64,000 bases of DNA from Saccharothrix australiensis (GCF_003634935.1 NZ_RBXO01000001.1:992001-1056000); one strand, 5' to 3'. Shown: positions 27,140 to 36,947, counted from the stretch's first letter. The notes: generated by a model from the sequence alone, not told the origin. Program-made: numbers and translations.

Positions 27140-27182
27140 CCCGCTCCCGCCCGCGCGCCACAAGATCACAAGTGGACTGGAC

Positions 27183-27199
27183 CATAACCCGAAGTTATG
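27183..27199. promoter_or_regulatory. Palindrome upstream of the secreted protease
   Basis: CATAAC at 27183-27188 and GTTATG at 27194-27199 form a perfect 6-bp inverted repeat with a 5-base spacer, in an unusually AT-rich patch 94 bp before the protease start. It looks like an operator or promoter element; no regulator is identified. Confidence 0.4.
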
Positions 27200-27292
27200 A
27201 CTCGACTGGCATATCCGCCACCTCGCTCAGCCGGCTAGCGTCGTCCGCACGGCCCCGCATCCCGTGTCACCACCCCTGCAAGGAGACAACGG

Positions 27293-28600
27293 ATGACTCG
27301 ACGCATCGCCGCCGCCGTCGCCGTGGCGGTCATGAGCGCTGCCGGTGTGGCAGCCGCTCTGACCACCGCCGCGAACGCCGGTCCACCGACAACGCACCAG
27401 GAGGAGAGCGGCCTCATCGCCGCGATGGCGCGCGACTTCAAGATCACGCCCGACCAGGCGCGCGCCCGGCTCGTCCGGGAGGCCAAGGCCGCGACCACCG
27501 AGCAGAGCCTGAAGTCGCGGCTCGGCGGCCACTACGCGGGCGCCTGGCTGAACGAGGGCGCCACCGAACTCGTCGTCGCCGTCACCGACGCGGCGCAGGC
27601 CAAGGTGGTCGAGGACGCCGGCGCGACGCCGAAGGTCGTGCAGCGCAGCCAGATCCAGCTCGACGAGCTGAAGGCCAAGCTGGACGCGAACAAGAACGCG
27701 CCGAAGGACGTGCCCGCGTGGTACGTCGACGTGAAGACCAACTCCGTGGTCGTGCTGGCCCGCAACACCGCGAGCGCCAAGGCGTTCGCCCGCGCCAGCG
27801 GTCTGAGCGAGGCGGACGTCCGGATCGAGCAGTCCACCGAGGACCCGCGCCCGCTGATCGACGTCATCGGCGGCAACGCGTACTACATGGGCAGCGGCGG
27901 TCGCTGCTCGGTCGGCTTCTCGGTCAACGGCGGCTTCGTGACGGCGGGCCACTGCGGCCGGGTCGGCACCACGACCACCCAGCCCAGCGGCACGTTCGCC
28001 GGTTCCACCTTCCCCGGCCGGGACTACGCCTGGGTCCGCGTGAGCTCGGGCAACACCATGCGCGGCCTGGTCAACCGCTACCCCGGCACCGTGCCGGTGA
28101 AGGGCTCCAACGAGTCGTCCGTCGGCGCGTCGGTCTGCCGTTCCGGCTCGACGACGGGTTGGCACTGCGGCACCATCCAGCAGAAGAACACCTCCGTGAC
28201 GTACCCCGAGGGCACCATCTCCGGTGTGACCCGGACCAACGCCTGCGCCGAGCCCGGCGACTCGGGCGGTTCGTGGCTCACCGGCGACCAGGCCCAGGGC
28301 GTCACCTCCGGTGGTTCCGGGAACTGCTCATCCGGCGGCACGACGTACTTCCAGCCGGTGAACCCGATCCTCCAGGCGTACGGCCTCCAGCTGGTCATCG
28401 AGGGCGGCCCGACCGGCACCACCGGACCGACCACGACGTCCAGCAACCCGGGCGGCACGACCTGGCAGCCAGGCGTCGCGTACACGGCCGGTACCACCGT
28501 CACGTACGAGGGCGTCGGGTACGAGTGCTTGCAGGGGCACACGTCCCAAATCGGCTGGGAGCCGTCCGCGGTGCCCGCTCTGTGGGAGCGCGTGGGCTAG
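27293..28600 (+). CDS. Streptogrisin-type secreted serine protease with carbohydrate-binding tail
   Basis: A 435-residue preproprotein. Residues 1-29 are a signal peptide (AAAVAVAVMSAAGVAAALTT). About 30-195 is an alpha-lytic-protease-type pro-domain that assists folding (SLKSRLGGHYAGAWL; VVEDAGATPKVVQRS). The mature S1 domain begins at IDVIGGNAYYMG and has the triad: His in VTAGHCG, Asp in GRDYAWV, Ser in EPGDSGGSWL, with paired cysteines. A Thr/Gly/Pro linker leads to a last 45-residue chitin/cellulose-binding module of CBM5/12 type (WQPGVAYTAGTTVTYEGVGY). It acts outside the cell on proteins, possibly on chitinous or cell-wall material. Start and size match the family; it stands alone as a transcription unit. 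Confidence 0.9.
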   Translation: MTRRIAAAVAVAVMSAAGVAAALTTAANAGPPTTHQEESGLIAAMARDFKITPDQARARLVREAKAATTEQSLKSRLGGHYAGAWLNEGATELVVAVTDAAQAKVVEDAGATPKVVQRSQIQLDELKAKLDANKNAPKDVPAWYVDVKTNSVVVLARNTASAKAFARASGLSEADVRIEQSTEDPRPLIDVIGGNAYYMGSGGRCSVGFSVNGGFVTAGHCGRVGTTTTQPSGTFAGSTFPGRDYAWVRVSSGNTMRGLVNRYPGTVPVKGSNESSVGASVCRSGSTTGWHCGTIQQKNTSVTYPEGTISGVTRTNACAEPGDSGGSWLTGDQAQGVTSGGSGNCSSGGTTYFQPVNPILQAYGLQLVIEGGPTGTTGPTTTSSNPGGTTWQPGVAYTAGTTVTYEGVGYECLQGHTSQIGWEPSAVPALWERVG

Positions 28601-28623
28601 CGGCAAGCTTCGCGCGCGGGGGC

Positions 28624-28647
28624 GGGGCCCGACTCGCGTCGGGCCCC
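28624..28647 (+). terminator. Terminator after the protease
   Basis: Stem GGGGCCCGAC / GTCGGGCCCC (10 bp) around the loop TCGC, starting 23 bases after the stop codon and followed by CC and a short T-containing run. Confidence 0.75.
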
Positions 28648-28712
28648 CCTTCCCCACGCGCCTACCGGGGATGACGGGGCGTTTGCGGAGGCGCCCCGCC
28701 CCCACTTGCTCC

Positions 28713-28782
28713 GGTGCCCGATCCCGGCCCTGTGTTCGCGAACCGGTCCCTGCCCGGGTTCGCCCGGCCGGGATCGGGCACC
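28713..28782. repeat. Long inverted repeat in a geneless 630-bp stretch
   Basis: A perfect 17-bp inverted repeat (GGTGCCCGATCCCGGCC at 28713-28729, its complement at 28766-28782) with a 36-base loop that itself contains GTTCGCGAAC. The region 28601-29222 holds no gene I can support; the long plus-strand frame running through it has no plausible upstream start. The repeat could be a transposon footprint, a protein-binding site or an RNA structure. Confidence 0.5.
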
Positions 28783-29233
28783 TTCCGCACGTCCGGGGCC
28801 ACGTGCCGGCGCCGGCCCGGACCGTCGCTCCGGGACCGCCCGGCCGCCTGCCCTCGGCACGCCGACCGCGCCACGCGCCGATCACCGCCCGGCCGGTTCC
28901 CCCGACCGCGCCGCGACCGCGTCACGCCGATCACCGCCCGGCATTCTGTGTCGATCGTTACACAATGCTCGCGCGGCGGTGCGCGGGCTTCGTCCCGCCG
29001 GGGAGCGCTCGGCCGGGGTGACCCACGCGGGCCGCGTCGCGACCCCGACGGCACTCGCCGGCGTCGACCCGCCCGCCCCGCGGCGCGCCCACCCCCGCGC
29101 CGTCGAACCGGGTCCGCCACCACCTCGCGAGCCGCGCGCGGCGGGCGCAACCCGACCACGTTGCCCCGTGCGGCCGTGTCGGCGTGGCCCGCACCCGTAC
29201 CCTGAGAGGCGACGAGAAGGGGTGGTGGAGGGC

Positions 29234-31150
29234 GTGGCGCTGGCCGAGTCCCTGTTGTCGTGGCTGCACGGCTGGACCGCCGTCCCCCTCTGCCCCGGTG
29301 ACTGGGCGTGGACCACGACGGCGATGGGCGCGCTCATCGGCGCGCTGCCGACGGTCGCCGCGCTGCTCGCGATCACCGTCCGCCGGGTCGTCGGCAACTC
29401 CTACGGGCCCGTCACCGGGGCGATCTTCGCCGTGCTCGGCGTGACCGGGACGCTCGTACTGCCGTGGGTGCTGTTCTCCGGCGCGGACCACGCGCTGCGC
29501 TCCCGCTCCATCGCCGGCGCCTCGTCGCTGACCGACACGCCGTGCTTCGCGTTCACGCAGGACAGCTACCTGCTCCGCGCGCCGTCCATCCTCCGGGCGT
29601 TCAATGGCGGGCCCGGCTCGGTGTACTTCTACGCCGGCCTGGCCACCGCCGCGTTCGCGCTGCTCAGCCTGCTGTTCGTGATGCTCCAGGCGGGCTCGGC
29701 GTTCCGGCTCGGCCCGAACTGGCCGCGCCGCGTGTTCTGGCCGCCGTTCGTGGTCCTGCTGGTGGCCACCTCGGCGCTGCCGGTGACGCTGGTCGGCCAC
29801 CTGCTGCTCGGGTTCTTCCCGGTCGCGCTGATCGGCTCCCTGGTCGTGCGGGTTTTCGGGTTGACTACCGCCATGCTGAACCGTCCCGGCCGGGACCGCG
29901 GCACACCGGCCTCACCGCAGCCACAGCCGGCCGCCTCGTCGCGCGCCAACCCGCCGCCGTACCAGGGGCCGCCGAAGCCGCCGCCGTACCAGCCCGCGCA
30001 GGTGCCGCCGTACCGGCCGGTGCCGCCCTACCGCCCGACCCCGCCGGCCCAGACGCCGCCGGCCCAGGTCCCGCCGCCGACGCCCGTCCCGCCCAAGCAG
30101 TACCCGCCGACGCGGATCGCGGAGGCGCCGCCGTCCGAGCAGCAGCCACCGTCGTCCCCGCCCCGACCGACGCGCGTCGAGCAGCAGCCCGCGCAGCTCG
30201 CCGACACGCCCGGACCGCTGCCGTTCGGGCCGGGCGCGGGCGCGGCCACGCCCGCGCCCGCCGCGCCCGCCGAGGACGGCAAGGTGTGGAACCCGGCGTC
30301 CGGGCGGTTCCGGCGCGTCCGGCAGCTCGGGCGCGGCGGGTTCGGCACCGTGTGGCTCGCCGTGGACACCCAGCTCGACCGCACGGTCGCGGTGAAGCTC
30401 GCGCACGCGCCGGACAACGAGACCGAGCAGCGGATGCTGCGCGAGGCGCGGGCGCTCGCGGCGGTGCGGCACCCGAACTGCGTCCGGGTGTTCGACATCG
30501 TGCAGGACCCGGACGGGCTGGCGATCGTCATGGAGTACATCGACGGCCGGCCGCTGTCCGACGTGGTGCTGGAGAACGGCCTGCTCCAGGACACCCTGGC
30601 CGCCCGGCTGTGGGTGAACATGGCGGACGCCCTGGCCGCCGCGCACGAGCAGGGCGTGCTGCACCGGGACGTCAAGCCGTCCAACGTGATCGTCGACGGC
30701 GGCGGCACGGCCCACCTGATCGACTTCGGCATCGCCCGGTCGAAGGGCGACAGCACGCTCACCGCCACCGGGATGATGGTCGGCACGCCCGACTTCCTCG
30801 CACCGGAGACCGCGCGCGGCGAGGCGGCCAGCCCCGCGTCGGACGCCTGGCAGCTGGCCGCGACGGTCAGCTACGCGCTGACCGGCCACCCGCCGCGCGG
30901 CACGCGGGAGAACCCGATCTCGTCGCTGATGGCCGCCGCGCAGGGCGAGCCGTGCGTGAAGCTGCCCCAGCACAGCGCCCACCACCGGCTGCTGACCAGC
31001 GCGCTGGACGCCGACCCGGCCCGTCGCCCGTCGTTGACCGCGATCCGGTCCGAACTCGCGTCCTGGCTGTCGCGGGCGGGCCTGAGCAAGGAGGGCCCCG
31101 TCACCCGGCTGATCGACCGGCCGGGGCCGCCGACCCGGCCGGCGCGCTGA
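29234..31150 (+). CDS. Membrane Ser/Thr protein kinase (Hanks type, C-terminal kinase domain)
   Basis: About 638 residues. The N-terminal 210 residues have roughly four membrane helices (AMGALIGALPTVAALLAITV; GPVTGAIFAVLGVTGTLVLP; VYFYAGLATAAFALLSLLFV; FWPPFVVLLVATSALPVTLV). Next is a 130-residue Pro-rich cytoplasmic linker (PPYQ/PPYRP repeats). The kinase domain is C-terminal (about 350-620): GRGGFGTVWL glycine loop, AVKLA lysine, HRDVKPSNVIVD catalytic loop, DFGIARS, and GTPDFLAPE activation segment. Typical actinobacterial PknB-like kinases have the kinase first and an extracellular sensor last, so this order is reversed. GTG 29234 follows GGTGGAGG; GTG 29222/29225 in the same frame are alternatives. 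The substrate is unknown. Confidence 0.85.
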   Translation: MALAESLLSWLHGWTAVPLCPGDWAWTTTAMGALIGALPTVAALLAITVRRVVGNSYGPVTGAIFAVLGVTGTLVLPWVLFSGADHALRSRSIAGASSLTDTPCFAFTQDSYLLRAPSILRAFNGGPGSVYFYAGLATAAFALLSLLFVMLQAGSAFRLGPNWPRRVFWPPFVVLLVATSALPVTLVGHLLLGFFPVALIGSLVVRVFGLTTAMLNRPGRDRGTPASPQPQPAASSRANPPPYQGPPKPPPYQPAQVPPYRPVPPYRPTPPAQTPPAQVPPPTPVPPKQYPPTRIAEAPPSEQQPPSSPPRPTRVEQQPAQLADTPGPLPFGPGAGAATPAPAAPAEDGKVWNPASGRFRRVRQLGRGGFGTVWLAVDTQLDRTVAVKLAHAPDNETEQRMLREARALAAVRHPNCVRVFDIVQDPDGLAIVMEYIDGRPLSDVVLENGLLQDTLAARLWVNMADALAAAHEQGVLHRDVKPSNVIVDGGGTAHLIDFGIARSKGDSTLTATGMMVGTPDFLAPETARGEAASPASDAWQLAATVSYALTGHPPRGTRENPISSLMAAAQGEPCVKLPQHSAHHRLLTSALDADPARRPSLTAIRSELASWLSRAGLSKEGPVTRLIDRPGPPTRPAR

Positions 31151-31202
31151 CCACCGCGACGGGTGTCGGCGGGACGTGGCCGGCGCGTCGTCGCGGTGGG
31201 TG

Positions 31203-31375
31203 TCAGGACATCAGCGGCAGCTTGTGGGTCAGCCGGTTGACCTCGGTGCGCGGCCCGTGCAGGGCGACGGCGACGAACTCCGGGCGCTCCGTGGCGGCCG
31301 GCGTCGCGAGGTGGGCGTCGTAGGCGCGGGCCTGCCGCGCCACCCGGGTGAACCCCATGGCGGTGACGCCCTCCG
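31203..31375 (-). pseudogene. Unidentified truncated coding fragment
   Basis: A minus-strand fragment reading GFTRVARQARAYDAHLATPA and then FVAVALHGPRTEVNRLTHKL before a stop. It has the codon use of a real gene end but no N-terminus; upstream the same strand runs into antisense of the Lrp remnant. I do not recognise the family. Confidence 0.3.
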
Positions 31376-31376
31376 C

Positions 31377-31649
31377 GCGGTGGAGGGCGTCGACCTGGGC
31401 GCCCTGAACCGCACCGTCGAGGCGTCCGCGGCGTGCCGGGTCCGACCGATGAGCCGGACCGTGATCGGCAGCTTCAAGGCCGCGATCAGCGGCCTGCCGG
31501 AGGTGCCGGCGGTCTACGCGTGCGCGGGCGACGACGACTTCCTCGTCCACGTGGCGCTCCAGGACCTCGCCCACCTGCACGCGGTCCTGATCGACCGGCT
31601 CAGCGCCAGGACGGCAGCCAGCGCTGCGCCTCCCACATCTCCGGCGTGA
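31377..31649 (+). pseudogene. Truncated Lrp/AsnC-type regulator (C-terminal domain only)
   Basis: The plus strand reads RPMSRTVIGSFKAAISGLPE, then VYACAGDDDFLVHVALQDLA and HAVLIDRLSAR. This is the ligand-binding (RAM) half of an Lrp/AsnC regulator, where the GDDDFLVHV strand is characteristic. The N-terminal HTH is missing; upstream sequence belongs to an unrelated minus-strand fragment. The frame continues to a stop at 31649, inside the end of the convergent mannosyltransferase gene. A rearrangement has probably fused remains of two genes here. Confidence 0.6.
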
Positions 31650-33171
31650 TCGGCACGGCGTTCAGGATCGGCCACAGCCAGACGAAGTTCGCCACCACCA
31701 GGCCCACGTACAGCGCCACGGCCAGCAGCCCGGTGCCACGGCGCTCCCGACCCGCCGACGCCGCGCCCAGGACCTCGCCCAGCACCAGCACGATCCCGAG
31801 CACCAGGAAGGGCGCCAGCGGCATCGCGTAGAAGTAGTACATCTGCCGGTCGACGTTGACGAACCACGGCAGGATGCCCGCGCCGTACCCGACCAGCACC
31901 GCGGTGTACCGCCAGTCCAGCTTGGCGATCGACTTCCACAGCGCCCACGCCAGCACCGGGAACGCGAGCCACCACAGCGCGGGCGTCCCGACCAGCATCA
32001 CCGCGCCGATGCACGTCGCCGCGCCGCAGCCGGTCAGCGCGCCCTCGTAGTGGTAGAGCATCGGGCGCAGGCCCATCGGCCACGTCCACGGCTTCGACTC
32101 CCACGGGTGCCGGTTCGTGTCGGAGGTGACCAGGTTGGTGTGGAAGTCCAGCACGTTGCCGCTGTAGTACCACAGCGCCCGCAGCGGCGCGGGGATCCAC
32201 GAGTCCTCCGGGATCTTCACGCCGGCCACGTGCCGGTCGATCGCCGTCTCGCTCGCGAACCACGACCACCACGTCGCCAGGTAGACCAGCAGCGGGATGA
32301 CCAGCAGCGCGCCCAGCGAGGGCAGCAGGTCCCTGGCGAACGCGCCCAGCCACGGCCGCTCCACGCCCGCCGAGCGCCGCGCCGTCGCGCCCCACAGCAC
32401 CGACAGCACGCCGAAGAACGCGATGTACCAGGCGCCCGACCACTTCACGCCGCACGCCAGGCCGAGGGCGACCCCCGCGCCGAACCGCCACCACCGGAAG
32501 CCGAGGGCCGGGCCGAACACCGAGTTGTTCACCCAGCCCTCGCGCACCGCCACGGCCAGCCGCGCCCGCATCTGGTCCCGGTCCGCCACCAGGCACGCGA
32601 ACGCCGCGACCACGAAGAACGTCAGGAAGACGTCCAGCATCCCCATCCGGGACTGCACGTGGCTCATGCCGTCCGCGATGATCAGCACGCCGGCGATCGC
32701 GGCGAGCAGGTCCGAGCGGGTGAGCCGCCGCGCGATCCGCACCACCAGCAGGACGGTGACGACGCCCGCCAGCGCCGACGAGAACCGCCAGCCCACCCCG
32801 TCGTAGCCGAACAGCCACTGGCCGATGGCCATCAGCTGCTTGCCCAGCGGCGGGTGGACGATCAGCTCGTAGCCGGGGTTGTCCTCGTACCCGCCGTTGC
32901 GCAGCACCTGCGCGGCGTGCGGCACGTAGTGCTTCTCGTCGAAGTTGGGCGTGCCCTTGTCGGTCGGGTACCCCAGGTCCCAGAACCGCACCACGCCGCC
33001 GACCAGGGCCACGGCCAGCGTGACCAGCCACCCGCGCAGGGCGTCGGACAGCGGTCCGGGTTCGAGCTGCTTGGCCCGCTGCTCGCGGTCGTTGCCCGGA
33101 GGCGGGCTGGTCGGGGGCAGCTCCCCGACGTCGACCACGTCGTCTGCGGACTGCGGTGCGATCAGGCTCAC
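31600..33171 (-). CDS. pmt: Protein O-mannosyltransferase (GT39, Pmt)
   Basis: A 523-residue multi-pass membrane enzyme that moves mannose from polyprenyl-phosphomannose to Ser/Thr of exported proteins. After a 50-residue cytoplasmic N-terminus comes the first helix (LRGWLVTLAVALVGGVVRFW), then the catalytic loop GYPTDKGTPNFDEKHYVPHA with the Asp-Glu pair, and VHPPLGKQLMAIGQWLFGYD. About ten further helices and a second loop with HPWESKPWTWPMGLRPMLYH match Pmt homologues. GTG 33171 lies 7 bases after TACGAT on the minus strand (33184-33179) without a ribosome-binding site, so it is probably leaderless. It is divergent from rsmI, the usual actinobacterial neighbour. Confidence 0.9.
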   Translation of the reverse strand: MSLIAPQSADDVVDVGELPPTSPPPGNDREQRAKQLEPGPLSDALRGWLVTLAVALVGGVVRFWDLGYPTDKGTPNFDEKHYVPHAAQVLRNGGYEDNPGYELIVHPPLGKQLMAIGQWLFGYDGVGWRFSSALAGVVTVLLVVRIARRLTRSDLLAAIAGVLIIADGMSHVQSRMGMLDVFLTFFVVAAFACLVADRDQMRARLAVAVREGWVNNSVFGPALGFRWWRFGAGVALGLACGVKWSGAWYIAFFGVLSVLWGATARRSAGVERPWLGAFARDLLPSLGALLVIPLLVYLATWWSWFASETAIDRHVAGVKIPEDSWIPAPLRALWYYSGNVLDFHTNLVTSDTNRHPWESKPWTWPMGLRPMLYHYEGALTGCGAATCIGAVMLVGTPALWWLAFPVLAWALWKSIAKLDWRYTAVLVGYGAGILPWFVNVDRQMYYFYAMPLAPFLVLGIVLVLGEVLGAASAGRERRGTGLLAVALYVGLVVANFVWLWPILNAVPITPEMWEAQRWLPSWR

Positions 33172-33195
33172 GGGGCCGATCGTAGGGTGAACGGT

Positions 33196-34041
33196 GTGAG
33201 ACCTGTATCGGGATCAGGCCGTCTGGTGCTGGCCGCTACTCCGCTCGGCGACGTCCGGGACGCGTCACCACGCCTGGTGGACGCGCTCGGGACCGCCGAC
33301 GTGGTGGCGGCCGAGGACACGCGCCGCCTGCGCTCCCTGGCCGCCGCCCTGGACGTGACGCCCACCGGTCGGGTGATCAGCTTCTACGACCAGGTGGAGA
33401 CCGGACGCCTGCCCGGCCTGCTGGAGGCCCTGCACGCGGGGCGGACGGTGCTGCTGGTGACCGACGCCGGGATGCCCAGCGTGTCCGACCCCGGCTACCG
33501 GCTGGTCGCGGCGTGCGTCGACGAGGGCATCACCGTCACCTGCCTGCCCGGCCCGTCGGCCGTGACGACGGCGCTGGCCGTGTCGGGCCTGCCGTCGGAC
33601 CGGTTCTGCTTCGAGGGCTTCCCGCCCCGCAAGCAGGGCGAGCGGCGGCGCTGGTTCGCGGCGCTGGCTTCGGAACCGCGCACGTGCGTGTTCTTCGAGT
33701 CGCCGCACCGGCTGGCGGCGGCGCTGGCCGACGCCGCGGCCGTGCTGGGCGCGGACCGGCGCGCGGCGGTGTGCCGCGAGCTGACCAAGACCTACGAGGA
33801 GGTGCGGCGCGGCGGCCTCGGCGAACTCGCCGAGTGGGCGGCCGAGGGGGTGAAGGGCGAGATCACGGTGGTGGTCGCGCCCGCCGCGCCCGGCTCGGGT
33901 CCGTCGATGGAGAGCCTGGTCGCCGAGGTGCGGCAGCGGGTGGCCGACGGCGAGCGCCTCAAGTCGGCGGCGGCGGAGGTCGCGGAGGCGGCGGGCGTGA
34001 GCAAGAAGGCCCTGTACGACGCCGTGGTGAGCGGGTCGTAG
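33196..34041 (+). CDS. rsmI: 16S rRNA 2'-O-ribose C1402 methyltransferase RsmI
   Basis: A 281-residue SAM-dependent tetrapyrrole-methylase-fold enzyme that methylates the ribose of C1402 in the ribosomal decoding centre. VLAATPLGDVRDASPRLVDA is the opening motif, followed by AAEDTRRLRSL, TDAGMPSVSDPGYRLVAA and LPGPSAVTTALAVSGLPSDR, the SAM-binding glycine loop. FFESPHRL and CRELTKTYEEVRRG are family signatures, and the last 40 residues (SAAAEVAEAAGVSKKALYDA) are an HTH-like tail. GTG 33196 lies 7 bases after TAGGGT and has no ribosome-binding site. Its -10 element overlaps that of the divergent pmt gene by two bases. Confidence 0.9.
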   Translation: MRPVSGSGRLVLAATPLGDVRDASPRLVDALGTADVVAAEDTRRLRSLAAALDVTPTGRVISFYDQVETGRLPGLLEALHAGRTVLLVTDAGMPSVSDPGYRLVAACVDEGITVTCLPGPSAVTTALAVSGLPSDRFCFEGFPPRKQGERRRWFAALASEPRTCVFFESPHRLAAALADAAAVLGADRRAAVCRELTKTYEEVRRGGLGELAEWAAEGVKGEITVVVAPAAPGSGPSMESLVAEVRQRVADGERLKSAAAEVAEAAGVSKKALYDAVVSGS

Positions 34042-34097
34042 GCCCTGGTCCGGGGCTCGTCCGGAGCAACGGCCCGGTGCCGCGCGCGGGTGGTGCT

Positions 34098-34154
34098 CGG
34101 TCCGGCGCGTGGCGGGTCGGCGGCGACGCGCGCGGTCCGGCGCGTGGCGGGTCG
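34098..34154. repeat. 22-bp direct repeat between rsmI and metG
   Basis: CGGTCCGGCGCGTGGCGGGT is found at 34098 and again at 34133, each followed by CG. The surrounding 280 bases are low-complexity G/C-rich sequence with no gene. It looks like slippage-generated sequence. Confidence 0.45.
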
Positions 34155-34323
34155 TGCGGGCGGCGTGCGGCGGGTCGTGCGTGCGGCGGGTGGTGCGGCT
34201 CGGCGTCCGGTGGTCCGGCGTGGCTCGTCCGCCCACCGCCGAGGGCAACCCGACCGGGGCACGTGGCCCCGCCAACCGCGAGCCGCCGGAAACCGGGTGG
34301 CGGCCCCTCCGTAGGCTTGGCAC

Positions 34324-36114
34324 ATGAGTGCCTCCGTGTTGACCGCGGTGGCGTGGCCGTATGCGAACGGGCCCCGCCACATCGGTCACGTATCAGGGTT
34401 CGGTGTCCCCTCCGACGTGTTCTCGCGGTTCATGCGGATGTCGGGGAACCGGGTGCTGATGGTGTCCGGCACGGACGAGCACGGCACCCCCATCTCGGTG
34501 CAGGCCGAGAAGGAGGGGCTCACCGAGCGCGAACTCGCGGACAAGTACAACCGGGTCATCGCCGAGGACCTGCACGGGCTCGGGCTGTCCTACGACCTGT
34601 TCACCCGGACCACCACCGGCAACCACTACAAGGTCGTCCAGGAGCTGTTCCTGGCGCTGTGGCGCAACGGCTACGTGGTGCCCCGGACCGAGATGGGCGC
34701 GATCAGCCCCTCGACCGGCCGCACGCTGCCCGACCGCTACATCGAGGGCACCTGCCCGATCTGCGGCTACGACGGCGCACGCGGCGACCAGTGCGACAAC
34801 TGCGGCAACCAGCTCGACCCGATCGACCTGCGCAACCCCCGGTCCCGGATCAACGGCGAGGTGCCGGAGTTCGTCGAGACCGAGCACCTGTTCCTCGACC
34901 TGCCGCAGTTCATCGACGCGCTGGGCGGGTGGCTCCAGACCCGCACCGAGTGGCGGCCCAACGTGCTGAAGTTCAGCCAGAACCTGCTCAAGGACCTCCG
35001 GCCGCGCGCCATCACGCGGGACCTGGACTGGGGCGTGCCGATCCCGCTGGACGGGTGGCGCGACCAGCCGCTCAAGCGGTTCTACGTGTGGTTCGACGCC
35101 GTCATCGGTTACCTGAGCGCGTCGGTGGAGTGGGCGCGCCGCAGCGGCGACGACGACGCCTGGCAGGAGTTCTGGACCGGCGACGCGCTGGGCTACTACT
35201 TCATGGGCAAGGACAACATCGTCTTCCACTCGCTGATCTGGCCGTCGCTGCTGCTCGGGCAGAACGGGCAGGGCGCGAAGGGCGGCGAGCCGGGCGCGTT
35301 CGGCGCGCTGAACCTGCCCACGGAGGTCGTGTCCAGCGAGTTCCTGACCATGAGCGGGTCGAAGTTCTCCACCTCGCGCGGCACCGTCATCTACGTGACG
35401 GACTTCCTGCGCCAGTTCGGACCGGACGCGCTGCGCTACTTCATCTCGGTGGCCGGCCCGGAGAACCAGGACACCGACTTCACGTGGGACGAGTTCGTCC
35501 GCCGCACGAACTTCGAACTCGCCAACGAGTGGGGCAACCTGGTCAACCGGTCGATCTCGATGGCGCACAAGAACGTGGGCGCCGTCCCGACGCCGACCGC
35601 GCCGACGCGGGCCGACCACGAGCTGCTGGAGCTGTCCCGCAAGGCGTTCGACGTGGTGGGCGGGCACCTGCGCCGCTCGCGGTTCAAGCAGGCGTCGAGC
35701 GAGGCGATGAAGGTGGTCGGCGCGGCCAACCGCTACCTGTCCGACCAGGAGCCGTGGAAGCTCAAGGACGACCCGGCGCGCCGGGACACCGTCCTGCACA
35801 CCGCGCTCCAGGTCGTCCAGGACGCGAACACGCTGCTCACGCCGTTCCTGCCGCACTCGGCGCAGCGGGTGCACGAAGCGCTGGGCGGCACCGGCGTGTG
35901 GTCTGCGCAGCCCGAGCTGACCGAGGTGGCCGACCTGGACGTGCCCGAGCGCTCGTACCCGGTGCTGACCGGTGACTACGCGGCCGAGCAGGCGCGGTGG
36001 GGCTCGACGCCGATCGAGGTCGGCCGCCCGCTGGCCAAGCCGAACCCGCTGTTCGCCAAGCTCGACCCGGAGCTGGCCGAGGTCGGCCCGGAGTGGGCCC
36101 CGATCGTGACGTGA
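34324..36114 (+). CDS. metG: Methionyl-tRNA synthetase
   Basis: A 596-residue class I aminoacyl-tRNA synthetase. The HIGH box is in [20 protein letters not shown] and the KMSKS-equivalent in [13 protein letters not shown] zinc knuckle, [18 protein letters not shown], is inserted in the connective peptide. The anticodon-binding helical domain ends the protein; the C-terminal dimer domain of some bacterial MetG is absent, as in many actinobacteria. ATG 34324 follows TAGGCT by 6 bases with no ribosome-binding site, so a leaderless transcript is likely. The stop overlaps tatD by 4 bp, so the two are one operon. Confidence 0.95.
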   Translation: MSASVLTAVAWPYANGPRHIGHVSGFGVPSDVFSRFMRMSGNRVLMVSGTDEHGTPISVQAEKEGLTERELADKYNRVIAEDLHGLGLSYDLFTRTTTGNHYKVVQELFLALWRNGYVVPRTEMGAISPSTGRTLPDRYIEGTCPICGYDGARGDQCDNCGNQLDPIDLRNPRSRINGEVPEFVETEHLFLDLPQFIDALGGWLQTRTEWRPNVLKFSQNLLKDLRPRAITRDLDWGVPIPLDGWRDQPLKRFYVWFDAVIGYLSASVEWARRSGDDDAWQEFWTGDALGYYFMGKDNIVFHSLIWPSLLLGQNGQGAKGGEPGAFGALNLPTEVVSSEFLTMSGSKFSTSRGTVIYVTDFLRQFGPDALRYFISVAGPENQDTDFTWDEFVRRTNFELANEWGNLVNRSISMAHKNVGAVPTPTAPTRADHELLELSRKAFDVVGGHLRRSRFKQASSEAMKVVGAANRYLSDQEPWKLKDDPARRDTVLHTALQVVQDANTLLTPFLPHSAQRVHEALGGTGVWSAQPELTEVADLDVPERSYPVLTGDYAAEQARWGSTPIEVGRPLAKPNPLFAKLDPELAEVGPEWAPIVT

Positions 36115-36947
36115 GCAAGCGCCGCGGTGAACGGCCACCGGTCCCGGACGCGCTGCCGGTACCGGTGGTCGACGCGCACACCCACCTCGACGCGTGCGGG
36201 GCGGTGACACCCGACCAGGTCGGGGAACTGCTCGACCGGGCGAACGCGGCGGGCGTCGACCGCGTGATCACGGTCGCGGACGACCTCGCCTCCGCGCGCT
36301 GGGCGGCCGAGGCGGCCACGTGGGACGACCGGGTGTTCGCGGCGGTCGCGCTGCACCCGACCCGGACGTCCACGTTCACCGACGAGGACCGGGCCGAGCT
36401 GACGCGGCTCGCCGGGCAGCCGCGGGTGGTGGCGGTCGGCGAGACCGGTCTCGACTACTACTGGGACTACGCGCCGCCGGCCGCGCAGCACGAGGCTTTC
36501 CGTTGGCACATCGAGCTTTCCAAGCGCGTGGGCAAGCCGCTGATGATCCACGACCGGGACGCGCACGACGACGTGCTGAAGATCCTGGACGAGGAGGGCC
36601 CACCGTCCACAGTGGTCTTCCACTGCTTCTCCGGCGACCTGGCGTTCGCGCGGGCGTGCGTGGAGCGCGGGTTCGTGCTGTCGTTCGCGGGCACCGCGAC
36701 CTTCCGCAACGCGCACGCCCTGCGGGAGGCGGCGGCGTGGGCGCCGGCGGACCACGTGCTCGTGGAGACCGACGCGCCCTTCCTCACCCCGCACCCCTTC
36801 AGGGGACGCCCCAACGAGCCGTACTGCGCCAACTACACGCTCCGCGATCTTGCGACGCTGCGTCACGTGGAATTGGCCGAACTCGCGGCGACCGTCACCC
36901 GGAACGCCGAACGCGTCTTCGGTCTTCGTGACGGGGTGGAGTCCTAG
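36111..36947 (+). CDS. tatD: TatD-family metal-dependent hydrolase
   Basis: A 278-residue TIM-barrel nuclease/hydrolase. [12 protein letters not shown] provides the first metal ligands, [20 protein letters not shown] the central Glu, [13 protein letters not shown] and VFHCFSG two further histidines, and [20 protein letters not shown] the final Asp and family signature. The family has 3'-5' DNase activity and roles in DNA repair. GTG 36111 overlaps the metG stop as GTGA; metG-tatD-rpfB-rsmA is the conserved actinobacterial order. Confidence 0.9.
   Translation: MSKRRGERPPVPDALPVPVVDAHTHLDACGAVTPDQVGELLDRANAAGVDRVITVADDLASARWAAEAATWDDRVFAAVALHPTRTSTFTDEDRAELTRLAGQPRVVAVGETGLDYYWDYAPPAAQHEAFRWHIELSKRVGKPLMIHDRDAHDDVLKILDEEGPPSTVVFHCFSGDLAFARACVERGFVLSFAGTATFRNAHALREAAAWAPADHVLVETDAPFLTPHPFRGRPNEPYCANYTLRDLATLRHVELAELAATVTRNAERVFGLRDGVES

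Noticed and set aside
23708..27169. A 1,153-residue minus-strand frame over the PHP-UvrD gene
   Set aside because: Antisense shadow; the plus strand has all helicase motifs, the minus strand none.
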